This document shows, piece after piece, positions 12,292 through 24,399 of a stretch of 64,000 nt of DNA; position 1 is the first letter of the stretch; each line of letters opens with the position of its first letter. The position numbers and the translations under genes are program-made. A model generated the notes under the pieces. It searched no databases and was not told the DNA's origin. It saw only the letters and a list, made by a program, of their open reading frames with translations. The DNA is from Colocasia esculenta (taxonomy: Eukaryota; Streptophyta; Magnoliopsida; Alismatales; Araceae): assembly GCA_014218235.1 (NCBI GenBank), contig JACBKR010000780.1, positions 62,001-126,000 on the forward strand. Reading direction: 5' to 3'.

Positions 12292-12307
12292 GAAAATTCG
12301 TGAGACT

Positions 12308-14325
12308 GTCTAGGTGCGATGAACCGAAAGAAATTGCAGCATCGATATTTTGTCCGGGTGCAATGAACCCAGATTCACAGAGCATCACTCCACGGTGAGG
12401 GGGAAAGTTCTCGATGCCCATGTCCCGGCACTCTCACACTGACTAAAAGAGTACGGTAGCTGGTTTTTTCCACCTCACCAAATTAAAACCTAATCATTTT
12501 CTTAATACAGTCAAAGAGCTGTTATTAGTGGATGCTAATCCATCCGAACCCAAGTTCTAAAATGTGATCTTGTGCGGGGTTGCAGTATAAAATTAAGCTT
12601 TCATTATTCTAAGTAGGCTGCTAGTAAAGATTGGTTGCTATCCACTTGAGGCAGGCCCTTGGAAGGAATGCTACCGACCATATCCCTTATTAAAAATTTT
12701 AATACATAATGTAATATAGTTTTACTAAATGACATAGACGGGAGTGGGCCTTAGCACACTAGAGCCCTGACTCGTGTGCCCCAAGATTTGTTATCTCCAG
12801 ACAATCTAACATTTGCCAAGGTCCAAGGACAAATTTTCAGCTCTTCTATGTAATGACGAGATCGCCCTCATCAAGGCGTAGGAAGTCTCACTCCCACCAT
12901 CTGACCCATCTTTACCAGGCCAAGACACGCCCTGCTAATTGCTCGGCATGTACCTATAGCTATAGGAAGATGCTTCCCTTCTTACTTAACATGCCCCCTC
13001 TCTACTCCAAAAAAGTCAACTACATCCTCGCACCCCGCACCCCGTATATAGGAACGGAGCACACTTGCTCATCGTCCCATTTCAACGGCCACTCTCACAT
13101 GACGTATCACGTATGTATGATCATACTCTTATACATGTCTTCACGATCGGAAAAAAACAGTGCGCCATGATGGCCTCCACACACTTTTAAAAGGGACTCA
13201 CTAATAATGATATAGGGGACTCAAAAAGAAGAAGAGATAAGTAGGCTACCTCATTCTTAAACTCTCATCTTTCACTCTAGACTTCTCTATACTTCGATTG
13301 GTTTTTTGACTTGGTCATCGGAAGATTTTCCTTGGAAACCACTTACTCACATGGCTCTCCTAGTTATTACTCTTGATTGTTGGTGTAACTCGATGTTCTA
13401 TGTCTAAACAAATTTAAAAAATTGTTGAGATTGAATGATATAGAAGTTCACTATTTTTTGACCTTTATATTTAGACACTAAAAATATGTTAACTAGTGTG
13501 TAAATTAAAATTGGTGTCGAATACCAAGTTTTAATATTATAATTATCCCTATATCTTTTTTTAGGATCATTGGCCGTTGCAACCGACCGCCGCAGCATTA
13601 GAAATTTAGAAACGTGTTTTTGGGGTCGCGAGACGTGGCCCGCGAACAAAGTCATCGCCTACGCAGCGACGAAGGGGACGTGAAGTAGGTTAGGCCGGTC
13701 TCCACGCGTTCCTCATTTTAAAATGGGTTATTAATCGAGCTTTCATTTGTGAGAAAGTTTTGGTTAGAAAACTAATTCTCTTGCATCTAAATTTGCATTT
13801 ATGTTTCATGTAACTCTTAGACGAAGAATTTTTTGTGTGGATTGTTTAGAAAATAATTCTCTTAGTTGAGAACTGATGAGACCTTGATTTGTTTCTCTCC
13901 TCAATTAATGAAATTATTTTTTTAAATAATTCACGTTCAGTTGTATTTTGCAAAAAAGTATTTTTCTTCTTAGATAAATGTCATTGTTCATAGCGCAGCT
14001 AGAGACACGTATTAAAATATCTTTCCTATTCAATTTTATAGTCATTGCCACGAGCATATGTGGAGGAGTCATCCGTGAAAATCCTAATAGATCGGAGTCG
14101 GAGTCAGAAATAAATATTTTCGCTTTCGCTTCTTATAAAAAATTTCAGAGCCGAAAATAGAAATAAAAAATAGTATTTTTGCTTCCACATATATTTTCTC
14201 TTTTGAGTCTAAAAAATATAAACAAAAACAAAAATTAAATGGAAACTTCAAATGTAAAAATATTTATATAATTAAAATAAATTTATAAGTACATTGATTA
14301 TTAAATTTATAAATAATTTCAAGAG
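12308..14325. other. Intergenic decay with a probable Tat-type LTR remnant
   Basis: No gene is recognisable. The stretch 13200-13380 resembles the end of a Tat-type LTR: TTTGACTTGGTCATCGGAAG near 13306 parallels TTTGACTTAGACATCGAAG in the LTR at 692-1659. Its partner and borders are not visible. A GC-rich island at about 13560-13720 shares the word CGCCTACGCAGCG with 40590. The rest is AT-rich. Confidence 0.4.
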
Positions 14326-14405
14326 CAGTGCTTACTGCTTGACCGAATAATACCAACCCTCACAGTTCTTGTGAGTGTTGGTATTGTTCGGACGAGTAAT
14401 CACTG
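14326..14405. repeat. 80-nt near-perfect hairpin
   Basis: The left arm CAGTGCTTACTGCTTGACCG continues into AATAATACCAACCCTCAC. The right arm, read in reverse complement, is CAGTGATTACTCGTCCGAAC continuing ATACCAACACTCAC. Arms of about 36 bp close on a 7-base loop. It could be a tiny MITE or an imperfect-stem small-RNA precursor; no flanking duplication was found. Confidence 0.7.
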
Positions 14406-14708
14406 TAACAAATTAAGTCTATACCTACAGATTTTACCTACGATGGAGTAAGAATTACATATGCTTTTAATGTCCTATGTAAGATTACATATATGGTTAT
14501 TTCAACCGTGTGTATATGCATACATATAGTTATGATTTTACAAACAATATGTAAAAGTGGTTATTTTTGCCATCACTTATCAAGAAATGTATGAAAAAGT
14601 TACGGTGCACTTATGGAAAATTTAAAGTATATGTATTAGTCAATATAATAACATTAAAAAAAAGAAGAACCGTAGGTATAGGTTTTAGTTGTGGTGCCAA
14701 TACATTTC
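14406..14708. other. Intergenic spacer, nothing recognised
   Basis: AT-rich sequence with no coding or repeat structure, up to the CACTA element. Its last three bases, TTC, are the left target duplication of that element. Confidence 0.5.
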
Positions 14709-15115
14709 CACTACAAGAAAATGCGGGTTTTTCGACGGAAAGAATCCGTCGGAAATCCGACGGCATTTCGTCGGAAATTGATCTTCCGACAGATTTCCGT
14801 CCGAAGCTCGTCGGAAATGGTCCGTCGGAAATTGTTGGTCAGAATTACCGACAGAAGAGAATTCGTCGGCAATCCGTCGGAAACGCCGACGGATCTTCCG
14901 TCGGCAATCGGTCGGAAAAAGCCGACGGACTAATCCGTCGGCAATACCGTCAGAAATACTGTCAGTATTTACCGACAGACATCCGTCGGTAAATCAATAA
15001 ACCCGTCGGAAACTGCCGTCAGAACCATAGACGGAATTACCGACCGATATTTTCCGTCGGTAATTTAAAATTTCCGACGGAAATTGATCCGTCGAAAATC
15101 CGTCGGAATGTGCTG
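14709..15115. repeat. Left terminal and subterminal repeats of the CACTA element
   Basis: After the terminal repeat, about 380 bp carry closely spaced CCGTCGG, CCGACGG and variant words in both orientations (for example near 14755, 14777, 14820, 14895 and 15053). In En/Spm elements such subterminal motifs are the binding sites of the TNPA-type protein. This array likely served the same purpose, judged by position and density. Confidence 0.85.
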
Positions 15116-15249
15116 TATATATATTTTTTTAAAATTGACAAATAAAAAAGATTTTTCAAACCTGCTACAATATTCATAAATTTCACAAATACTCACGATC
15201 AACATAAAATACAATAAATATAAAACCATACAAATAATAATATAAAAAG

Positions 15250-18200
15250 TCAAGACAGATCTGTTGGATCGTCTACTGTCCCTGCCTCGTCATTGTCAGG
15301 TGCCGGAGGTGGATCCTATATTAAAAAAAATTAATATGAGAAACATTAATAATAATTAAAAGACATATATATTTTCAAAAATTAAATTTAAATATTGATT
15401 ATTTCTCATTTAATTAGATACTATTTTTAGATCATCGTTTCTTGGGTGTTTTTTAGATCCGTCATTTCAATGCCCAACCCAATCCGGAGATCCAAATTGG
15501 ATTCCGTCAGTTCCCACACGTCACTTTAACCCACCCGGCCGTGTCGGAGAAAACGGCACGCCGATCCGATCCCTATTTGGGATTTTGGACCCCCGGGTTG
15601 TGTGTTTTGACCCTTTATATATACTTGGCTGTTTTTTAGATCCGTCATTTCAATGCCCAACCCAATCCGGAGATCCAAATTGGATTCCGTCAGTTCCCAC
15701 ACGTCACTTTAACCCACCCGGTCGTGTCGGAAAAAACGGCACGCCGATCCGATCCCTATTTGGGATTTTGGACCCACGGATTGTGTGTTTTGACCTTTAT
15801 ATATACTTGACTGTTTTTTAGATCCGTCATTTCAATGCCCAACCCAATCCGGAGATCCAAATTGGATTCCGTCAGTTCTCACACGTCACTTTAACCCACC
15901 CGGTCGTGTCGGAGAAAACGGCACGCCGATCCGATCCCTATTTGGGATTTTGGACCCCCGGGTTGTGTGTTTTGACCCTTTATATACTTGGGTATTTTTT
16001 AGATCCGTCATTTCAATGCCCAACCCAATCCGAGATCCAAATTGGATTCCGTCAGTTCCCACACGTCACTTTAACCCACCCGGTCGTGTCGGAGAAAACG
16101 GCACGCCGATCCGATCCCTATTTGGGAGTTTGGACCCCCGGGTTGTTGTTTTTGACCCTTATATATACTTGGCTGTTTTTTAGATCCGTCATTTCAATGC
16201 CCAACCCAATCCGGAGATCCAAATTGGATTCCGTCAGTTCCCACACGTCACTTTAACCCACCCGGTCGTGTTGAGAAAAACGGCACGCCGATCCGATCCC
16301 TATTTGGGATTTTGGACCCCCGGTTGTGTGTTTTGACCCTTTATATATACTTGGGTGTTTTTTAGATCCGTCATTTCAATGCCCAACCCAATCCGGAGAT
16401 CCAAATTGGATTCCGTCAGTTCCCACACGTCACTTTAACCCACCCGGTCGTGTCGGAGAAAACGGCACGCCGATCCGATCCCTATTTGGTTTTTGGACCC
16501 CCGGTTTGTGTTTTGACCCTTTATATATACTTGGCTGTTTTTTAGATCCGTCATTTCAATGCCCAACCCAATCCGGAGATCCAAATTGGATTCCGTCAGT
16601 TCCCAAACGTCATTTTAACCCACCGTCGTGTCGGAGAAAACGGCACGCCGATCCGATCCCTATTTGGGATTTTGGACCCCCGGGTTGTGTGTTTTGACCC
16701 TTTATATATACTTGGCTGTTTTTTAGATCCGTCATTTCAATGCCCAACCCAATCCGGAGATCCAAATTGGATTCCGTCAGTTCCCACACGTCACTTTAAC
16801 CCACCCGGTCGTGTCGGAGAAAACGGCACGCCGATCCGATCCCTATTTGGATTTTGGACCCCCGGTTGTGTGTTTTGACCCTTTATATATACTTGGCTGT
16901 TTTTTAGATCCGTCATTTCAATGCCCAACCCAATCCGGAGATCCAAATTGGATTCCGTCAGTTCCCCACGTCACTTTAACCCACCCGGTCGTGTCGGAGA
17001 AAACGGCACGCCGATCCGATCCCTATTTGGATTTTGGACCCCCGGGTTGTGTGTTTTGACCCTTTAGACTTAAGTTTTTTTAAGATCCGTCAATTGAACG
17101 CCCTTTACACTTATGTTAGGTTAATTAATTTAGATTTCTTTTTTTTCCCTGTTGACATTCTTTAGTGGTTTCATCTCATCCAAAGTATATAAATTAATAC
17201 TAATACTGACCTGAGGTGCTGGCTGTGTGGGGCGTACTCCCTGCATGGCTGAGATCAACTGCTGAACCATATCGCCGAACTGCGTCTGTAGCTCTGTCTG
17301 CTGTGTCTGTAGATGTGCCCGTAGCTCTTCCCGAATGAGGCCTCTAATCTCCTCTACACCACTGACGGGGGGCGCAGTAGATGAACTCGCGTATGCCGGA
17401 GAAGCGATCGAACTCGCATATGAGGACAACACTGGATGAGTATCCAGGCTGTCCCCAAGCGTACACTCGACCCTTCCTCGGCCCTCCCGCTGCGTCGACC
17501 CAAGCCTCCGATCCAAGTCTGGCTGGGGAGTGCCCTCTGCATAGCGCTCCGCCATCGTCCTGTCATAGGTCTCCTGCAGAACAAATTAAAATTAAATTAT
17601 TGTCCATAAATTTTTTGAATATCTTAATTGAATTCATAATTTATAGCTTGACTTACAGCGATCGTACGGGCACTCTCGCTAACATAGTCATCCGTCCCCT
17701 CCGCTTATGAGTTCGATCAAATAACTCACGAAATGTAGGGGCACGCTCGAACTCGTGATGCTTACAATTCAAAAATTAGTTAGTTTCACAATAATAATCA
17801 ATGTATTAAGCAATTGAACAATAATATGCTTACCATTTTTGACTATGGGTCGCATAAGATACGGACCCACTAGTATGCACATTCTTCTCCGGATGAGTTG
17901 ATCGGTTGCGTATTGCCGCCTGTGACCGCTGCTGCCATGGTCCAGCAGCCCAACGCTCACAAAGGGACACCCAATAGTCCCTCCTCAGCCAAACAGGGCC
18001 GTAATCTAGCCAAGCCATAGGATCCCGATTGCTTGTGGTCTTCATTGCCTTGTCCCGGGCCTCCCACATCGACTTTCTTAAATTAGTCTGGGCAGTAGAC
18101 TCCCAGACGGTGCGAGCTCGAGGGAGATCCTCGGGTCTCGTGAACGCGAACCTCCGCTGTAAGAAATAAAATTACTCAACTTTCTGCACTAACAGAGATA

Positions 18201-18526
18201 GTAATAAATAAATGATTTTAACTCATGTAAACATTAAAAATACCGTGAACATGTCAAATAACAAATCCCGGACGGGCACCGGGAACTCTCTCCATGCATC
18301 CATTGGTCCTGGAATATGTGCGTGGACCAACGTCGTAATATAACGGGAAGCAGAACCGGGATCTATCTTCCCCCTGCAATTGCACATTAATTGTGTACAT
18401 GAAATGTATAACATAAATAACAAATACAGTAACTTTGAAGTGATCAACTTTACCCTGAGATCCAGCATGGCTGCCGTCCTGGTAGTTGAGGCCCCTCCTC
18501 AGCTACTGGATGCTGGCTCTCCACCT
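15250..18526 (-). pseudogene. CACTA second transposase gene (Transposase_24/TNPA-like)
   Basis: Minus-strand exons can be traced by frame and GT-AG borders: about 18454-18526, 18244-18373 (GKIDPGSASRYITT...), 17834-18156 (RRFAFTRPEDLPRARTVWEST..., with a WLDYGPVWLRRDYW core), 17657-17760 (HHEFERAPTFRELFDRTHK), 17211-17575 and a terminal exon 15250-15315 (DPPPAPDNDEAGTVDDPTDLS, then stop). The core words are those of plant Ptta/En/Spm transposases, DNA-binding partners of the main transposase. The 17211-17575 exon has a Q-rich stretch (HLQTQQTELQTQF) that looks coiled-coil. One-base shifts near 17835 and 17690 break the frame. The last intron (15316-17210) contains a nine-copy tandem array. 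Upstream small exons between 18600 and 19040 are uncertain. Confidence 0.75.
15455..17082. repeat. Nine-copy 181-bp tandem array in a CACTA intron
   Basis: Units begin at AGATCCGTCATTTC at positions 15455, 15638, 15820, 16001, 16182, 16364, 16544, 16725 and 16906, giving spacings of 180-183 bp. A degenerate tenth start lies at 17083. Each unit contains GGATTCCGTCAGTTC, an ACGGCACGCCGATCC word and a TTTATATATACTTGG stretch (reduced in some). Copies differ by a few substitutions and 1-2 base indels. Open frames spanning the units are by-products of the repeat. Confidence 0.95.
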
Positions 18527-18599
18527 CTGTTGAAAACAATTTAGTACACTATTATTGTATAAATTACAAGAAAACAAACATACTAATCTATGGAAACAT

Positions 18600-19000
18600 A
18601 CATGTACCTGGTGGTGAGGAAGAAGGAAAGGTGGCACTGCTCGCGTGCTCGGCGGGGAGGCGGTCCCTGCAAAATTATATACACATTAGAAAATAATTTA
18701 AATTGAACAACAATATATACGTATACCTGTCGCATGGACGACCGGCGTGGACGGGGAGGCAGTCCCTGCAAAATGTATGTACGTTAGATCTCGTGAATTT
18801 AATATGAACAATGATATCCATCTGGTTCTTTGTGTACATATGTATATACTGTCGCTGGGACGACCGGCGCGGACGGGGAGCAGACCCTGAGAATTATATG
18901 TACGTTAGATCTCGTGAATTAATATAAACAATAATATATAGAGTTTTGTGTTTACATATACATATACCTTGTCGTGGACGGGGTCGCGGACCCTCGGCCA
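18600..19000 (-). repeat. Three short repeats with GACGACCGGCG words
   Basis: About 115-125-bp units recur near 18640-18720, 18730-18845 and 18850-18960, with a partial start near 18968. Each has a GGACGGGGAGG/CAGTCCCTG-like part and an AT-rich part (ACGTTAGATCTCGTGAAT in the last two). On the minus strand each GC-rich part could be a small proline-rich exon flanked by intron-like sequence, upstream of the second transposase gene. Confidence 0.6.
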
Positions 19001-19191
19001 ACGGACGTGGAAACCGTTCGACTCCGTCCTCCACGTACCATATCTCTATTGAGATAAATAAAGATATAACATGTCATCAACACTCAAATTTGAAGTAGCA
19101 ATTTAATATGAACATATAATTAGCAACAATAGGAAGTTCTTACAAAATAGGGTATATTATCTATATTCATCATCAGATGCTGAAGACATGT

Positions 19192-22100
19192 TTAATTCAG
19201 CATCATCTTCGTCATCATCCTCGAATTCATCCTCATCATCCCGGGAGTCTTCCTCCACATCAGACTCCACCCTCCGCTCAAGGTCTCGTGGGTCAACTTC
19301 TTCCTGTTCGTTACCTTATGTAAGCAAATTGTTTCATTTATATCATGAACACTGAACTGCGTAGAAGCTGCCAACTCTCGTGTGTCACTCCGATCTGATT
19401 GGAAAAAATTGTCATTAACACCTTCGAGCTCATCATCAGCCGAGAGAAGCTCATACTCAGGAAATAGCCTTGATTTCACTCTACATGCAGCCCACCAATC
19501 TCATAATTTGAGGGATGAATAATTTGAATAATAAACTTGTTGGGCTTGTGCCGCCAGAATGAATGGCTCATATGTACTCAACTTGGACTTATGCTTGACA
19601 TCGACAATTCCATATGTTGTGTCATGACGAATAGATGTCGGATCAAACCAATGACACTTGAAGAGAAATACATTGTTGTCTTGTCCCAAAAATTGCAGTT
19701 CAATGACTTCTTCGAGAATGCCATAATAGTCTATTTCATTTTCATTGTAGGCACTTCCCTTCACACATACGCCGCTGTTCATCGTAGACTTATTCCGTCC
19801 ATAATCTCTCGTGTGAAATCTGTATCCATTCACAATGTAGCCTGGATAGACACGTACAATCTTCGAGGGGCCATAACTGATCTCTTGTACTCTTGAGTCG
19901 TTAATAAAACCTTGTTCAACCTATTATCAAAAAAATAGACAGACATTGACAAATTACAACAACTAATATGCATAAGAACATAACACTTATGTTTCAAAAT
20001 TTAGACACATACTCGAGATCTTAACCAAGTAGGAAGGACTTCTCCCGTTCCTTTTCAACCTGCACGTCAGTTAGACGTGGATTCCGTTGCAGTATGACCG
20101 AGTCAAACTCTCTGCAATGTAAATGTCACACAACCTTTCAGTTCTGCAGCATTGCAATCAAATGATGTACATCATAAGTGTTGAGAGCTTACTCAATGTA
20201 GGGGTCTAGTTCTGCGCAATTCATGAAGATGTAGATCTCCGCAGCTACCAACTCTCTGTCTTCCAGTGCGCGACTAGAAGAATATCCGAACGCCCGTCGG
20301 GACACTTGAATACAGAGAGTCGGTCCGACACATTAGAATCTCCACCATCATCATTACGTGGAGGTTGAGTGCGTCGGGTTCGTATTTCCGTGTCAAAGTA
20401 CATCGAACAGAAGTTTGATATCTCCTCAATGAGGTACGCCTGGGTAATGGAGCCCTCAACTTGTGCTTTGTTGCGGACTTTCATCTTAAGATCGTGCATG
20501 CACCTACGACAATAATTCAAATGCATATATATGAAATATAAAAGATCGTCGTAATGTGAATAAATTGAGATATAGAAATATACCTCTCAAACGGATACAT
20601 CCATCGAAATTGTACTGGTCCTCCGACCCTAGCCTCATATGGCAAATGGATGATCAGGTGCTCCATTGAATCAAAGAATGCTGGAGGAAATATCTTCTCT
20701 AATTTGCAGACTGTCTGTATTATATTTTGCTCCATATTTTGCAAGTCATGAAGTCTGACTTCTGATGCAGATAAATCCTGAAGAATTGACTCAGCTCAGT
20801 CATTGCTCCCCATATTTGCTTCGGCAACAACTCACGAAAAGCAAGTGGCATCAGTCTTTGCATGAAAACATGGCAGTCATGACTCTTCATTCCGTATATT
20901 TTTCCCTCGTTGACATTTACACAACGGGCAAATTCGAGACATATCCATCCGGAAATCTCAATTGCTTCAACCATTGCAACACTTCCTTAATCTGTCTGGC
21001 CCCAAGCACATATGCAGCTTTAGGTTGCACCACTTTTCCACTAACATGCTGCAGCTCTAGTTCTGGACGTCTGCAAAGTACTTTCAAATCCAAACGTGCC
21101 TTGACGTTATCCTTCGTTTTGCCTTTGACATCCATAACTGTGTTGAACACATTATCAAAAACATTCTTCTCTATATGCATGACGTCTAGGTTATGTCGTA
21201 TCAAAAGTGTTGACCAATAAGGCAATTCCCAAAAGATGCTTTGCTTCACCCAATTGTGATCCTTCCCAAAGCCAGGGATTTGTCGGGTACTACCAGCTAG
21301 TTGTCTTACAGTCGGTAAGTTCTGGACCCGCCTCGCCATGTTTCCACCAGACACCCGTTCCATATCTACCTCCTCCATCACAATTGTATTTTTCATAAAA
21401 GAATCCTTTTGCTTTCGGAAAGGATGGTCAATCGGTAGAAACCGACGATGACAATCGAACCAACATGATTTTCCCCCAGATTTCAACACAAATGATTTAG
21501 AATCCTCCATGCAATAAGGACATGCCAACCTCCCATGTGTGCTCCAGCCAGATAACATGCCGTACGCTGGAAAGTCACTTATTGTCCACATTAATGCAGC
21601 CTTCAAATTGAAATTCTTTTCTGGATACATCATAAGAGAGAACCCCATCTGACCATAACAATTTCAGCTCATCAATCAACGGTCTAAGATATATGTCTAT
21701 ATTTTTTCCTGGACTTTTTGGACCCGGAATCAGCAATGAAAGGAACAGATTCTCACGCTTCATGCACATGCCTGGCGGAAGGTTATACGGTGTTAGGAAT
21801 ACTGGCCAACATGAGTAAGATGCCACCGAGCCTCCGAATGGATTGAAACCGTCTGTGCATAAACCCAGCCGCACGTTGCGTGGATCCCTTGAGAAGTAAG
21901 GATGACTACGGCTAAAATGAGCCCAAGCTTCACCATCGGCAGGATGACTCATTTCACCTTCGTCACGACGGACTCTTTCCGCATGCCAAGTCATATGTGC
22001 AGCTGTCTTCGAGGACATGAACAACCGCTGCAATCTGGGTGTGATCGGAAAGTACCGCAATGACTTATACGGAACATCCTTCTGCTTTGACTTGTCCCCT

Positions 22101-22837
22101 CTCTTGGGCTTGAATCTATCATGCTTACAAATACAGCATGATGTCTTATCTGCATCATCTTTGTAGTACAACATACAGTGATTCGGACATGAATCAATTT
22201 TCATAAAACCAAGCCCCAGATCATTCACCATCTTCTTCGCACGGTAAAAGTCAGCAGGTAACCTCTCTGATTGAGGAAGCATGCTCTTGACGAGTAAGAG
22301 AAGCCGGTCAAAACAACTTTCGCTCATATGAAATTCAGATTTCAATTCAGTAGCTGCGACACTGCAGACAACACGTGTATGCTTCTCACAACCATCCCAT
22401 AATGGCTCATCAGCATCTCGAAGTAACTGATAAAATCTCTGAGCTGTATCATTCGACACTTCTTCATTTGTTTGATCTTCATGAATATTGAACTCCGGAC
22501 CAGCAGCATCGACAACCATGTCTACGTACGTACTTGTGGAGGCAAAGTAATTAGCTGGTGCAGACGACTGAATATTCAACTCACCATGAGACGACCATAA
22601 CTCATAATGGGCAACAAATCCTCTCGTATACAAATGATGCTGCACATCCCATGTCGATATCCACTTTCTGTTCTTACAAGCCGAACACGGACATCGGATG
22701 TTACCCATCGGATCAACTGCTACTGATGAATTACTCAATGCAAACTCAATAAAACTGTCAACTCCATCTTTAAACTCCTCGGTCACAACTCCATTCACTA
22801 TTCCACGGTACATCCATGACCGATTCTCATAAGACAT
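19192..22837 (-). pseudogene. CACTA main transposase gene (TNPD-like, Transposase_21 family)
   Basis: ATG at 22837 opens MSYENRSWMYRG..., the N-terminal transposase-associated region with a C-x-C-x2-C cluster (RCPCSACKNRKW), then the Transposase_21 core (CPNHCMLYYKDD, WHAERVRRDEGEMSHPADGEAW, GLCTDGFNPFG, PKSPGKNIDIYLRPLIDELKLLW). A one-base shift near 21620 moves the frame to ALMWTISDFPAYGMLSGWSTHGRLACPYC...HNLDVMHIEKNVFDN. A second shift near 20925 follows, then VNVNEGKIYGMKSHDCHVFMQRL and an exon ending at 20584 (LIIHLPYEARVGGPVQFRWMYPFER). The next exon starts at 20503; a further shift lies near 20280. A DUF4216-like exon follows (19501-19900: YGILEEVIELQF...FLFKCHWFD), with an in-frame stop just before DWWAACRVKSR near 19500. 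The enzyme would cut and join CACTA ends. This copy is inactive. Confidence 0.85.
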
Positions 22838-22956
22838 TTTTCCTACACAGATTAAATGTCATGTCACGAGTTAAAATCCAACACACCCTCACATCATTCG
22901 AGTAAGTCAAAATGAATAGGTAGGATATATTATTAAGATTATCACTTTTTACCCAT

Positions 22957-23226
22957 CTGTGAATATTTGATCGCACTCAGATGACCATTTACTATGTGTT
23001 TGTATTATTTGCTGAAAATTTCGGCAGCATCTCCCCACACCTCTCCGATATACCAAAAATATTTATTGATTAAGATATTTTCTTAAACACTTACTAATAA
23101 GTGGTTAAAAATATTCTAAATCAATAAAGGTATATTAGAGAGGAGTGAGTAGACGCACTCGAAATTTTCAACAAATAATACAAACACATAATAAATGACC
23201 ACCTAACTGCGATCAAACATTCACAG
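22957..23226. repeat. 270-bp inverted repeat upstream of the main transposase
   Basis: The left arm begins CTGTGAATATTTGATCGCAC. The reverse complement of the right end begins CTGTGAATGTTTGATCGCAG, and the match continues through CATTTACTATGTGTTTGTATT and TATTTGCTGAAAATTTC to a centre near 23090. It lies 120 bp upstream of the transposase ATG, so it is in the probable promoter or 5' leader. A second, 14-bp perfect inverted repeat (TTCAAGACTTTGAG at 23246-23259, CTCAAAGTCTTGAA at 23309-23322) follows directly. Confidence 0.8.
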
Positions 23227-23322
23227 ACTGTCCAAAACGGGACAATTCAAGACTTTGAGTTAGATATACACGTTCTCATCATTGAAAATAAGACTCGTGC
23301 ACATCAATCTCAAAGTCTTGAA

Positions 23323-24380
23323 CGGAAGGTTCATTGACACGGGCTTAACGCACTCGTGAGGTGTGTGCAGTGAAAAATGCTATACATGCATAGATCAAAT
23401 TTATAACCCAAAAAATATGAAAACAAAATCATACATGTGAACAAGTGCAATAATAAACCAAATTCATACATACATGTATATGAATTACATATAAACATGT
23501 GCAATATAAACAAATACATTAAAATAAGATGTGTAATACTAATCATTAAACTGAAAGTGAACAATTAAACGTAAAAGAAACTAATATCTAGAAGGAAGAG
23601 TTTGTACTAATTTTTTCCCCTAAATTGGGATGTATACCTCATTGTGTTTGTATTTGGCTTCTTTACAAACGCATATCCCATGCCTAATAAGTCCGAGGCA
23701 TGCAGCGGGAAACCATGCGTACATCACTATGAAATTAATCGGTATATACATGTACACATACATAATTATAATTTTCGTACGTATGCAGAATCTCTTTCAT
23801 AAAACCCGATGACAAAATGATCAGGCAACTCGTGCAAGGTGCCAGTCATGATATACTAGCTAGCAGATGACCTTCCTCCTCCTCGTGACCACGGCTTAAT
23901 TAAGATTCCTGCCTCAAAGCTAATGTCTTATCACTGTCCGTTAGTATGTATGTATGTAGTTTCTCTTACTTACCTAATCAGAATCGGAATGGAATCAGAA
24001 TTAACCATTCCGATATTATCAGAACCGAAACTATATTTCGATTATCAAAATCAGAATCTATGTTTCTGATTCTGAACCCCACCCGTTTACAGTCCTAATA
24101 TTGTTGGGTGCTTTTTAAGGGATACTTCTCCTAAGACAGATTGATAAAATTTGAAAAGAGAGATATATGAGTCTAGGGTTTAATTTTTTTTTTATGTATA
24201 ATATAGGACAAATATTTAATCTTGTAAGACCTAAGATGTACAATAGAAGATCTTAACCACTGATGACAAACTTATTATATTACCTTATGAACCGATTTGA
24301 TAACCGATTAAAATAGACTCATCTTAAATAGGCCAAAAATAAATTTAGCAAGACGGACAATCTATCCCCCCTCTAAACTA
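23323..24380. other. CACTA 5' non-coding region
   Basis: AT-rich non-coding sequence upstream of the transposase. A stretch at about 23985-24100 (GGAATGGAATCAGAATT ... CGTTTACAGTCCTA) has a right end similar to hAT-like MITE termini, such as the element at 4951, but the left end is not convincing. No gene seen. Confidence 0.4.
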
Positions 24381-24399
24381 ATACTAATGACTTTAACCA

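Noticed and set aside
13560..13720. Shared word CGCCTACGCAGCG with 40590 as evidence of a common regulatory element
   Set aside because: Only 13 bp match clearly and the surrounding similarity is too weak to claim homology by eye.
15585..17059. Series of 68-123-codon open frames with repeated DPRVVCFDPLY peptides
   Set aside because: They arise from reading through the 181-bp tandem units. Frames change between units with 1-2-bp indels and no protein is conserved beyond the repeat.
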